64,000 bases of DNA from Shewanella denitrificans OS217 (lineage in GTDB: Bacteria; Pseudomonadota; Gammaproteobacteria; Enterobacterales; Shewanellaceae). The notes below the pieces were generated by a model that did not search any database, was not told where the DNA came from, and worked only from the letters and a program-made list of their open reading frames with translations. This document shows, piece after piece, positions 17,495-26,130 of this stretch. Location: positions 4,278,001-4,342,000 of the forward strand of contig NC_007954.1 of the NCBI RefSeq assembly GCF_000013765.1, read 5' to 3'. The position numbers and the translations under genes are program-made. Position 1 is the first letter of the stretch, and every line of letters begins with the position of its first letter.

Positions 17495-18669
17495 TTAACT
17501 TTCATTTATCCAGTCTACCAACTTGTGCTGTTTGCTTTTGTTAAATACAAGAATATTGCCATCTATAATTCGCACTGTTGGATAGGTGTCGATTAATTCA
17601 TGTGGTTTACCATGTTCATTGTCCAAGTTTAGAACTGCAATTTTTTTCCCTAGTTTAGAAAAGTAATTAATTTCCCAAGTTACCCAACTAGATAAATCTG
17701 ACTCCTTGGTCCGAATTAGAATCAGGTTTTTTGATTGCCTCATTCTAAGTTCTAGTATTGTTGGTGTATAATGACTAAGTTTACTCCTATTTAAATCTTG
17801 TCTATCGCTTTTCCAGTCAACGAAAGCGACAAGCCCTAATGAATTTAATTTAAATACAAATTCATCAACCATATCTGCATTTGAAACTGCATGAGATATG
17901 AATGCATCGAAATATTTTGCATGTTCTATGTAATCATTTTCATATAATTCCTTCACAATATCTTCAGGAGTCCTTCCTATATCTTCCTTATAGTCGCAAC
18001 CGAAATGCTTTACTAAGGTGTTGTATTTTTCTTGCGCCCCTTTTCCTTTTGGTGGAAGATATACAACTTCATCAAATCGTTGAAGTATCCTTAAACAATA
18101 ATTTCGTATAAACCAATCCTTTTCGCCACTCATCACCTGTCTAAAGAAAAAAATAGTACTTTCATTTTTGTACTTGCTGCATTCGATAACTATTAAAAGT
18201 CTACGAAATTTATTTTTTTCGTGCCAATACTTTTCAATAAGCAGGCTAATATATTTAGGAGTGACGAATTGTGTTGATATATTGTTGTTTCTGTACTGTA
18301 TTTTCTTTCTATTACTATCTAATTGGGCTTCTGCCAGAGCTTCTTCTTTCGCCATCTGAGCTTGGAATAAATCAAATTCCCGCTCACAAATATCATTTAA
18401 CTTGGGTTTAGCTAAACTATACAATAGATCTGATGGGTTTGGAAAAAAAGAGGCTTTCCCCTTCTTCGTCGTCTGTTTTTTTCTTGGTAAAATCTAAAGT
18501 TTTTCTCCATGCTAATAATGTCATCAGGATATATTTCAGAGAACAACTTGATAAAATCGTTCTTTTTAATTCCCGGTGGCGTGAATGACAAAACAGTTCT
18601 TACCTTTTTTCTAAATTTTTTACGATACAACTCGAGATATTTGTTTGTTTTTCTTTGAACGCTTCCCAT
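17495..18669 (-). pseudogene. TIR-domain protein D, reading frame split at a slippery site
   Basis: An 85-aa frame from ATG 18669 and a 309-aa frame ending at 17495 overlap. The second has only a TTG (18424) as start, but its frame reads sensibly upstream (QTTKKGKASFFPNPSDLL). The frames meet at A-AAA-AAC (18475-18481 on this strand). A -1 slip, or one extra A, joins them into about 391 aa. The C-terminal TIR domain has YFDAFISHAVSNAD, AFVDWKSDRQDLNRS and SSWVTWEINYF with the W-xxx-E pair; the N-terminal 230 residues are helical and unassigned. It may be decayed, frameshift-expressed, or mis-sequenced. Confidence 0.7.
18475..18481 (-). other. A-AAA-AAC heptamer at the TIR D frame junction
   Basis: In the upstream frame the codons are GAA AAA AAC AGA. 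This is the classic X-XXY-YYZ arrangement for -1 slippage, and after a slip the next codons are CAG ACG ACG AAG, the frame of the TIR part. Just downstream GGAAA can pair with TTTCC across a short loop, a weak candidate stimulator. Confidence 0.5.
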
Positions 18670-18857
18670 AATTGATATCCTTATTCGGTAAAATTTAATT
18701 CCTATTATTTTTTACAGCCTTATGGTCGCCGCTAAACTGGATATTAATACAATTCAGATGAGTTGTAATTATTCATGCTGGAGCCTTTGATTTCAGCTTG
18801 TTAATGTCATTCATAACATGATTGAATCTACTTGAAAAACTCACACATATAATATAA

Positions 18858-19118
18858 TCACAATTTAACACCATGACTTAAGCCGTCTGGTAGTTCAATA
18901 TGAAGGCGGATTTTTCCTCCGCCTGATTCAACAATTTGTTTCAACTGCTGTAGGCTATCGATAGTACAGCTATCAATTTGGTAACTTGCATCAGCACCGA
19001 TACGCTTGAGTAGCTCCATCAGACGAAGCTGAATCAACTGCTTCGACGCTATCTCTTCGGCTGCGTAAACGACCTCTTGAGGCTGCTCTGCAATGATGTC
19101 TTCAAGTTTTCTACCCAT
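18858..19118 (-). CDS. HigA-like antitoxin fragment or small regulator
   Basis: 86-aa protein. The N terminus (RKLEDIIAEQP, EEIASKQLIQLRLMELLKRIGA) and C terminus (LQQLKQIVESGGGKIRLHIELPDG) resemble the two ends of HigA-type XRE antitoxins. The usual helix-turn-helix block between them is replaced by a short stretch (DASYQIDSC), so DNA binding by that motif is doubtful. No toxin gene lies beside it. It follows the recombinase helper gene on the same strand, with a 26-bp palindrome just upstream. ATG with AGAG a few bases before. Confidence 0.55.
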   Translation of the reverse strand: MGRKLEDIIAEQPQEVVYAAEEIASKQLIQLRLMELLKRIGADASYQIDSCTIDSLQQLKQIVESGGGKIRLHIELPDGLSHGVKL

Positions 19119-19143
19119 CTTCTCTGCCTTTGAGGTTAAGCAG

Positions 19144-19169
19144 GAAAACTTTCACATGTGAAAGTTTTC
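19144..19169. promoter_or_regulatory. Perfect 26-bp palindrome, candidate operator
   Basis: The core CTTTCACATGTGAAAG extends to GAAAA/TTTTC on both sides with no mismatch. It lies 26 bp before the HigA-like gene and 64 bp after the recombinase helper. A second hairpin, TGGCTA-GTT-TAGCCA, is at 19185-19199. Either could be a repressor site, or the pair could end the recombinase transcript. Confidence 0.5.
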
Positions 19170-19232
19170 TTGGCTCTGTTTGTTTGGCTAGTTTAGCCAG
19201 CAAAGGGCAGTAAAACTAGCTCAGGTATACAA

Positions 19233-19673
19233 TCACTTGATTCTCACAATCTGGCTCTGTTTGAGCTCAACTATCTGAAGTTCAAGATCTTCAATACGTG
19301 AAAGTGCACTCCTTAGAGCATGACTTAGTTGATGATGTTCTGCTGCCATTGAAGTTAATCTTTGGTTCAATACAGCAACTTTTTCACGATACTGAATTTT
19401 TACCTTTCTTTCTTGGTTGCGCTTTTCTCTCAAAATCTCGACGTCGGACTGAACTGCTGTATCAGGCGTAAGGCACTTTAGTTTTTGTGCTTCTGATTGA
19501 ACTCTGAGCTTGAAATCTGGATAGTAATAACAACTGCCATTTCCCAATCCGGCTTCTTCCTCTACAGCTCGAACCGATAATTTGCGGTGATCGGGTATTC
19601 GTTTGGTTTTTCGTTCGATGATTCGTTGCAAAGCTGCTTCAAGCTTGAGAAGTGTATTTTCTGACTTTTTCAT
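19233..19673 (-). CDS. Small coiled-coil recombination helper (TnpC/DUF6262-like)
   Basis: 146-aa basic protein. The N-terminal part (KLSVRAVEEEAGLGNGSCYYYPDFKL) resembles the short helix-turn-helix-like segment of Tn554 TnpC / DUF6262 proteins, in which an AG-x-x-x-S/Y motif precedes a Y-x-x-P/D-x stretch. Residues 80-140 form a long coiled coil (REKRNQERKVKIQYREKVA, then IEDLELQIVELKQ). It overlaps the preceding recombinase gene by 4 bp (ATGA), so it is the last gene of the recombinase operon. TnpC helps the paired tyrosine recombinases; the same role is inferred here. Confidence 0.65.
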   Translation of the reverse strand: MKKSENTLLKLEAALQRIIERKTKRIPDHRKLSVRAVEEEAGLGNGSCYYYPDFKLRVQSEAQKLKCLTPDTAVQSDVEILREKRNQERKVKIQYREKVAVLNQRLTSMAAEHHQLSHALRSALSRIEDLELQIVELKQSQIVRIK

Positions 19674-21793
19674 AAATCGATAACCTGTAATGGGTGCTGA
19701 TATTTTTCAAATTTCAGTCCAAAATCATTCAATACTTTCTCGGCAGCTCGAATTTGTGTAATACAGTGAGCATACTCTGAATGGCTGACATCGGATTGCT
19801 GCTTCAGATAGCTACTCAACGCTTGATGTTTCTTTTGCCACCACGACGCCTTTTTATCATCCACGACGCTACCTCCGCCACGGCAATCAACGCAGAATGC
19901 GGCATTTATTACCCCATCCATATCACATTCATAGCCATTTTTACAATAGCTATGTAGGGTGCCATGTAAAGTTAACCGTTTTTCTTTAACCAATCGATAC
20001 AAGCTATCCCAGTTGCTATAGATCACAGGTTTGTCGTCACGCATGGCGACAATAGCCTTACCAAAGCTTCCCGTTAGCTTTTCATCACCATTGAACCATT
20101 TATCAAAGTGCGCCGTTGTTTGTTCAAGTTTTACTTCGTTGAGCAAGTTAATTAGCTCACTGTCTACCTTTATATCCTGTAGGCGGGATTCGATTGCGCC
20201 ATTGCTATACCATTCACTCATGCGAACATGGATATGTTTGAATTGTTGCTTAATGGATATAGGGTGGCCCAGTCCGTTGCGGACAGCAAAACATGCAAAA
20301 GTACGTCGAAATTGATGTGTGAGGAAAGGCCAGGGTTTACCCAGTTTAACTTTGTCTTCTATGGCCCCGCCATTCTTGGGATTGAGTTGGCGGCATTCGG
20401 ACAATGCTTTTTCATCAACGATTGCACCAACTCTTTTTGCATAGTTTTTTAGTTTGTCGTTCCATTTTGTGCGAGATATGAGGATTGGCAAGTTTTTCCG
20501 TTGTGCTTGGCTAAGCCATAAGTTACTTGATATTTCCAATAATTTATCAACTTACCCAGGATCGCTACTATGCGCTGCAAGTTTTACCAATTGTTCACGG
20601 GCACATGCACTTAATGAAATTGCGAGCGATATGGCTTTTTCTACGATAGGGCTGGTGAGCCACTCTTCTTTTTTTCTACCAGCAGCAAGCTTATGCGTTG
20701 CTGCTGATATAGAGTGAAATATTTGTCCGTTGATAGAGTAAGTGCGAAAACTATCTTCATGGAGTTCAAACAGTTCGCTAACTCTCATCCCGCTGAATGC
20801 GCCACAACATACAAAACAAGCAGCTTGAAGATTCGCTCGCCATGTAAATAGCCAGTTCCCATCAACACTATTATCTGGTAGTAATCCTGTTCCACCAAGA
20901 TGTTCCATGATGATTTCAGATTGCGAACGAGGAGTCGCTTTGTTGATTTCCTCAACGTATTTTTTGCTATTAAGCCTGCCTTCCACATCATAAAGCCACT
21001 TCCATCTACCGATGGCTAGCTTATAGTCTACTGCTGCACGGCCAATATCATAGTTTGATTGTAAATCGCGTTCGAGTTGGGCGAGTTTTGTCCTATGTGG
21101 CCATGCTTTTTCTACATCACTGACAGCTTGGCCGTAAAGTAGGTTCACTAAATATTGTGGTATGGCGAGTGCTTGTCTATGCTCTAATTTTTCTTGATCT
21201 GCCAACTTGCTCGCTAACTGTTTATAATTGGTATTTGGTAGCAATAACTCAAAAGGAAGCCATGGATTCAGCCTTTCCACAGATTGAAGAGCGGTGAAAG
21301 CAAGTTCAAGCGTGCGTTTACTTAATGACTCATTTTGCAAATCCATTTCAAAATTTTGCCAGACATCGTGGTTGTTTAATTCGCTAAAACTATTGGCCCC
21401 GTTATTTTTTAAGCTGACTAACGATTTTTTTAATCCGATATTAAATCTAGATGTTAAAGTGGATAATTTACATTTTTGTCCCAAACAATGCCCTTGTTCG
21501 TATAACCAGCCATAGGCTATGAGTTTTGCTTCAAGAAGTAAGTTAGGAGAGTCAGCTAAATAAGAAAAATCAAATTCTCTTTGGTTTTTATCACTGCCTT
21601 TATCCGAGGCATATGGGCTACAATCCCAGCGATTTTGACCAAAGTATGCTCTTAATATTTGATGTTGATCTATGCATACAGGTACTTGGCTCAATTTGTC
21701 CCAGTTACGCTCTTTGACTAATCGTTCCACTTCTTGGGTGTAAAGATTGAGTGAACTAGGCGTTTCAATTGGCAAATGTAATAGTGGTTTCAT
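19670..21793 (-). pseudogene. Large tyrosine recombinase, split by an in-frame stop
   Basis: The start ATG 21793 has GAGG five bases upstream. Coding runs to TAA at 20552-20554, then continues in the same frame (VDKLLEISSNLWLSQAQRK) to 19670, about 707 aa in all. Changing TAA to CAA would give DPGQVDKLLEI, a natural junction. Catalytic boxes lie on both sides: GAFSGMRVSELFEL (Arg I) before the stop, and PFLTHQFRRTFACFAV (HxxRR) and the QFKHIHVRMSEWYS region (nucleophile Tyr) after it. A cysteine-containing C-terminal part (FCVDCRGGG) follows. One nonsense mutation has probably killed it. Confidence 0.8.
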
Positions 21794-21800
21794 TTTGTCC

Positions 21801-23540
21801 TCAGCTAATATTGACACTATCTATATCCATCCACAGGGGATGACGACCTTCATCTGCTAATTTTCTTCTGGCTTGCTGTACAACTTTGGGGCTTAATTGT
21901 TTTAAGCGGAGGTCAATCTTTGCTAAGGCTTCGCCAAAATTTTTCTGATAATGAGCATTATCTATATGCAGGCATGCCGATTCTTCAATGCATTCGCGAA
22001 AACTAAGAGCACACCATAAATCAGTTACCGATTCGACAAGCACTTGATGTCCGCAGCTCCAACATTTGATTAAATCGGCACATGCTAGATTTTCACTTTC
22101 AGTTATGAGCCCATGTGCTCGTGCTCTTGATGTAAACTTCTCAGCCATTGCTCCCATCGGCTCTTTGCAATAACTGCCGTGAGCACTACGAATGGGAGGA
22201 GATGCTCGTCGGATGTACGCTTCATAGGCAAGTACTTCCACTTTTTGTGTCTCTCTGACCTTTTGTTTTGCTGACTCCACACCTTGTCTGTCGCGAACGA
22301 TCTGTTCCAAAGTTTGGCTTGTATCACGGTTCATCAGATCGTTTTCATGAGGGTTTCCACTTGAATATGCGAGGGCGATAGTCCTAGGTGTGTTATCCAG
22401 AAGAATCGCAGCCTCCAGTGTGCCTTTTAGTGCCAAAGTTAAATGACTACCCGTTGCTCTGAATCTCCTCGGTGTTGGCCATAATACGTCTCCTCGTTCA
22501 TCAGTCATCGGGAAATATTTAGTTAACCAATTTGCTTTGAAGCCATTGAGCAGGCATCCGCTCATCATCTGAACTTTTCTTTTTCGGTAGCTGTAAGCCG
22601 GTAACAGCAAACCATCAGGATTAGGATCGACCAGTTTTGAGACAGTCATTAATTGGTCAAAAAACTGGGTTGCATACTTAGGAATTTCTAGCTTGTTATG
22701 ATCCCCTAGCTCTACAGTGATAGTTTTAAACGCCCTTCGTTTAAATGCTGGCATTTGATACCAATTACTTGATATGACGTGTGTACTAGTTTGTGGGCGT
22801 CTTAAACTATATAGGACGGTGCTGTTACTCCACGTGTAATAACTTAGAAGGAATGTTGCGGCATAAAAAATCTTTGATGCTCCACCGGCTACTGGATAAT
22901 CTTTCCCCTTCCAAGAAAAAATCATTGTGTGAACGTTCGAACTTGCTTGAATATGAAATTCTGGGTCGGTAATAAATTGCTGGTACAATTGCTTAAAAAT
23001 ACTTCTTAGCAACGGAAGCAGTTGTTTTAGATCTGCATCGCTATAGCCGCGAGTTGGCTCTGTTTGAGTGCGGCCCGATCGAAGCCGTTGTGGATAAATG
23101 TTCCGAACCGGGAGATCTAGCCACTGGAATAAGGATGATAAATCAGCCCGTAGCCTGCTTTCTGTACTATCTTTGATTTCTCCTCTTCGCTGACGAATGG
23201 AGTTATATTCTAGCTCTTTAACATATGCCATTTCCGATAGCGGTTGAAGCGGGGGAGTTTGCGTATCACAAAACGTAAAGTGTCTTCTAGCTGCGGTGAA
23301 TGCGTTACCTTTGGTTGCTGGTGAAGCATCTTCCCTGCCCGTAATTGTGATAAACAGTTTCTGTGCTATATCATCACGGTCTAATAGCTGAACATTTCCC
23401 AGCTTTATTTCATGCGTTTTAGGTACCCCACGATACCTGAATCGATTAAAGTCTAAGAGTGTATGTGCGTTTGCCCCGTTTCGTATGGGAATACAAAGAT
23501 GTTCAACCCAGGGGGCTATTAATTTCAACGTCTTGCTCAT
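21801..23540 (-). CDS. Second recombinase-family protein of the module
   Basis: 579-aa protein in the same operon as two tyrosine recombinases. ATG 23540 has GAGG upstream and overlaps the previous gene by 38 bp. It contains TPRRFRATGSHLTLALKGTLE, an integrase box-II-like region without the classic HxxR, and LLDNTPRTIALAYSSGN where other integrases have the terminal Tyr region. The C terminus has a cysteine cluster (CWSCGHQ, LWCALSFREC) that could bind zinc. It corresponds in position to the large TnpB-type partner of Tn554-like modules. The reading frame is intact. Confidence 0.7.
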   Translation of the reverse strand: MSKTLKLIAPWVEHLCIPIRNGANAHTLLDFNRFRYRGVPKTHEIKLGNVQLLDRDDIAQKLFITITGREDASPATKGNAFTAARRHFTFCDTQTPPLQPLSEMAYVKELEYNSIRQRRGEIKDSTESRLRADLSSLFQWLDLPVRNIYPQRLRSGRTQTEPTRGYSDADLKQLLPLLRSIFKQLYQQFITDPEFHIQASSNVHTMIFSWKGKDYPVAGGASKIFYAATFLLSYYTWSNSTVLYSLRRPQTSTHVISSNWYQMPAFKRRAFKTITVELGDHNKLEIPKYATQFFDQLMTVSKLVDPNPDGLLLPAYSYRKRKVQMMSGCLLNGFKANWLTKYFPMTDERGDVLWPTPRRFRATGSHLTLALKGTLEAAILLDNTPRTIALAYSSGNPHENDLMNRDTSQTLEQIVRDRQGVESAKQKVRETQKVEVLAYEAYIRRASPPIRSAHGSYCKEPMGAMAEKFTSRARAHGLITESENLACADLIKCWSCGHQVLVESVTDLWCALSFRECIEESACLHIDNAHYQKNFGEALAKIDLRLKQLSPKVVQQARRKLADEGRHPLWMDIDSVNIS

Positions 23541-24062
23541 TAGCTTCCTCTAATGCTTGGTGCATAATGCTGTCTAGTACAGATATCTTCTCTTTTAACG
23601 CTTCTTTTCTTTTGAGGTACTGCAAGTACTTCCATGTCGTGGATTCATTCTTATGTCCCATCCACCCCATCAGTAAGCTCAGTGCATTCGCAGGCTCAAT
23701 ACCTGCTTCAAGTAGGCTATGTAGTCGGTAGGTTGCATAACTACATCTAAGATCATGAAACTTATGCTCAAATTGTATTCCTGACTTAATTATTGAGCGG
23801 CGAACTTCTCCAAAGCGAGAGCCTATCGTGTTTGGGTCGTATGGATTACCTTGTTGGCTAATAAATAAGGGTTCGTTTCGCTGGGCTGTGGTCAGGGCGT
23901 CGAGTTTTTCCTTTGAGACATGAACAGAGTGGGATTTTTTTATGTCATTGATGCCTTTGTGGAACTCAATTTTGCTAAGAAGTTTGTCAAGTCGGCACAT
24001 TCGCCGCTCACTAATGGCATAAGTTTTCAAATCTGATAAAAGGCGACTTGTTATCCCCGAAT

Positions 24063-25128
24063 TCAACTCCGAAGTGCGACACTTACCAAATTAAGCGGCT
24101 AATTGTTTAAACACAACAGCTGGCTGCTTAAACTTCAAACATTTCTTAGGTCTGTAATTAATCCTGTTCTGGGCAAATAAGATGATGGCGTCGCTTACTG
24201 TCCTTAAGTCAGTCCCTTTTTTTACATACTGCCTTAATAAACCGTTGGCATTTTCATTGGCGCCACGTTCCCAAGAACTATACGGATGAGCAAAGTAAAA
24301 CGAGGTATCTAGCGCGTTGGCTATGACTTCATGATGAGCGAATTCACGACCATTATCGGCAGTTATAGTGTGCACATATTGCTTATAGGGCATCAATAAT
24401 TCGATAGTCGCTTTAGTCACATCTTCAGCAGATTTTGAGGCCACTTTCTTTATTAAATAAAAACGGGTCTTTCGCTCTAAAATTGTCACGATTGAACCTG
24501 TCCCATGCTTGCCTAATACGGTATCGATTTCCCAATCACCAAAACGCTCACGGGTATCAACGATGGCAGGTCTAGAGTCGATAGAGGTACCATTTTTAAT
24601 CGCTGGCGCTTTCTCTTTTTTACCTCTGCGATAGCGCTTATGACCCTGCCGTAGGTGGCGATATAGCTTGCCGCCTTGACGTTTATTTCTTGCCACAAAG
24701 CGGTAAATCCATTCATGACTAACCGCTTGGTTCATGCCCGATAACACCCGTGAAATCTGCTCTGGGCTCCAATCATGTTGCAGTAGGAAGCGGACGACGT
24801 TTATTCTTGTATCGGGGATCGTATATTTGGCTGAATGACGCCGCATCTTACACGCACTGGCTTGAGCGCTGTCAGGACAATAACCCTGCAGGGCATGACA
24901 ACGTTTTAGTTCTCGATAGACAGTCGCACGATGACAATTGATAGCTTTTGCAATCAAAGTTATCGAAATACCCTGGTCTAAAAGGACTGAAATCTGATAT
25001 CTTCTTCCCTCAGTCAACTGCTGATAACTCATAGTGATACTCTTTTTTCTTTGGCGAGATAAAGCCTACCACTTTCAGCAGTTGGCTTCTTCTACGCCTC
25101 AATTAAGAGTGTCGCAGTTATTATCTGA
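24063..25128 (-). mobile_element. IS30-family insertion sequence, complete (1066 bp)
   Basis: Both ends start TCA and share TGCGACACT at the same distance inside. The target was the palindrome CCCGAATTCGGG, cut in its centre, with AT duplicated (24061-24062 and 25129-25130). Length, a 2-bp duplication and a palindromic target fit the IS30 family. It contains one intact transposase gene. Confidence 0.85.
24091..25032 (-). CDS. IS30-family transposase
   Basis: 313-aa DDE transposase. N-terminal helix-turn-helix HTH_38 type (LTEGRRYQISVLLDQGISIT, then HRATVYRELKR), a middle segment WSPEQISRVL, and a catalytic core with GDWEIDTVLG, TADNGREFA and the conserved WERGANENANGLLRQY with the final Glu. 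C-terminal LFAQNRINYRPKKCLKFKQP is typical. The frame is complete, so the element may still move. Confidence 0.96.
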   Translation of the reverse strand: MSYQQLTEGRRYQISVLLDQGISITLIAKAINCHRATVYRELKRCHALQGYCPDSAQASACKMRRHSAKYTIPDTRINVVRFLLQHDWSPEQISRVLSGMNQAVSHEWIYRFVARNKRQGGKLYRHLRQGHKRYRRGKKEKAPAIKNGTSIDSRPAIVDTRERFGDWEIDTVLGKHGTGSIVTILERKTRFYLIKKVASKSAEDVTKATIELLMPYKQYVHTITADNGREFAHHEVIANALDTSFYFAHPYSSWERGANENANGLLRQYVKKGTDLRTVSDAIILFAQNRINYRPKKCLKFKQPAVVFKQLAA

Positions 25129-25953
25129 ATTCGGGTCTCAATAGTTCGAGTTTTATTGTATTTTGTAGGTACACCATTACTTGGTCCTATTGTTAACTCG
25201 AAATGAGTTATAGAACCTGAGCGTTGAACCGATTGCTCTAGTGCGGTCAAAGTCAATCCTGACGCTTCTTGGATACGTAAGCCGCATTGAGCTGCGAGCA
25301 AACAGATCAGCCTAAATTCGCAAGGTGTGTTACGTAAATGCAGAGCTAAATGAGTGAGTGCAGTTTGAGTTAAGGGCTTTAGCCCCCGAATATTATTGCT
25401 GGTTGCATCCCTTGGCGTTCTGATGCGCAAATCTGTAGTTTGGACCAGAAATTTAGGCATCATATGAGCCAGCATGTCGCTTCTCTGTATTCGTACAAAT
25501 TCGATTTCGAAGGGCTTGTGTTTCTCGCTGATGTGGTAATAACGTTCATGTGCTGCCCATAAATAAAACTGGACGACATGGGTCATATACGTGTTTGCAG
25601 TTGAGTATGCCAGCTCACCAGCTTTAACGCTCTTGAGAAGCTTGTCATTCCTATATCGATATGTAGGCTTTAAACCCTTTGCTAAGGGGAAGGCGTCCCA
25701 GGTTAACTTTTCTGATTCAAGAAAATTCCAATAATGCAAAAGCGCTCTTGCATAAGAACTCAGGTTTTCGAGGCGTTTGTTCGCTTTAAGATGAATGAAC
25801 CAGTGATTTACTGGTGCAACATATCCCCAATTTTGGTCATAAATAGTTGGCAATGACCCTAGATTTCGGCCATGCAGAAACTCTATAGGGTCTGTTTCAG
25901 TGATGATTTCACCACCAATATGCACGTCGTCTGATTTGATCAAGTAAGCCACG

Positions 25954-25985
25954 GGATGAACTTTGTAATAACTGTTGGTTCATCC
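25954..25985. repeat. Inverted repeat upstream of the interrupted recombinase
   Basis: GGATGAAC and GTTCATCC are separated by 16 bp and lie directly before the GTG start of the recombinase operon. They could be an operator for autoregulation or part of an element end. The stretch 25953-26100 shows no gene. Confidence 0.4.
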
Positions 25986-26099
25986 AGTATCTGCTACTGC
26001 TATCGAGATCCTAAGGCCTGTAATGTACCAATTTGGGCAGTTTGAGCGCTTGCAAATGAGGTTTATCGTTTACAGTGGGCTCTTTGGGGTGAAATCTAC

Positions 26100-26128
26100 C
26101 TAATGATTATTTAATAATCATCATTAGA
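26100..26128 (-). terminator. AT-rich hairpin after the DUF2235 lipoprotein gene
   Basis: CTAATGATTATT pairs imperfectly with AATAATCATCATTAG just after the stop codon at 26131. The stem is AT-rich and there is no strong U run, so this is a weak terminator candidate. Confidence 0.35.
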
Positions 26129-26130
26129 TC

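Larger units (their letters stand above)
23503..25952 (-). pseudogene. Tyrosine recombinase interrupted by IS30-type element
   Basis: N-terminal part 25952 to 25129 (GTG start) has a SAM-like DNA-binding region, then CGLRIQEASGLTL (Arg I) and PTKYNKTRTIE (Lys hairpin). The C-terminal part, 24062 to 23503, carries HDLRCSYATYRL (HxxR) and GWMGHKNESTTWKYL (GHxxxxTTxxY, nucleophile Tyr). Together they make a normal integrase of about 470 aa. The IS30-type element sits between them. Even with it removed the frames do not join: one base is missing just before the insertion, since GAGACCCGAATTC would need to be GAGATCCCGAATTC to give TIEIPNSG. So the gene was hit twice. Confidence 0.85.
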
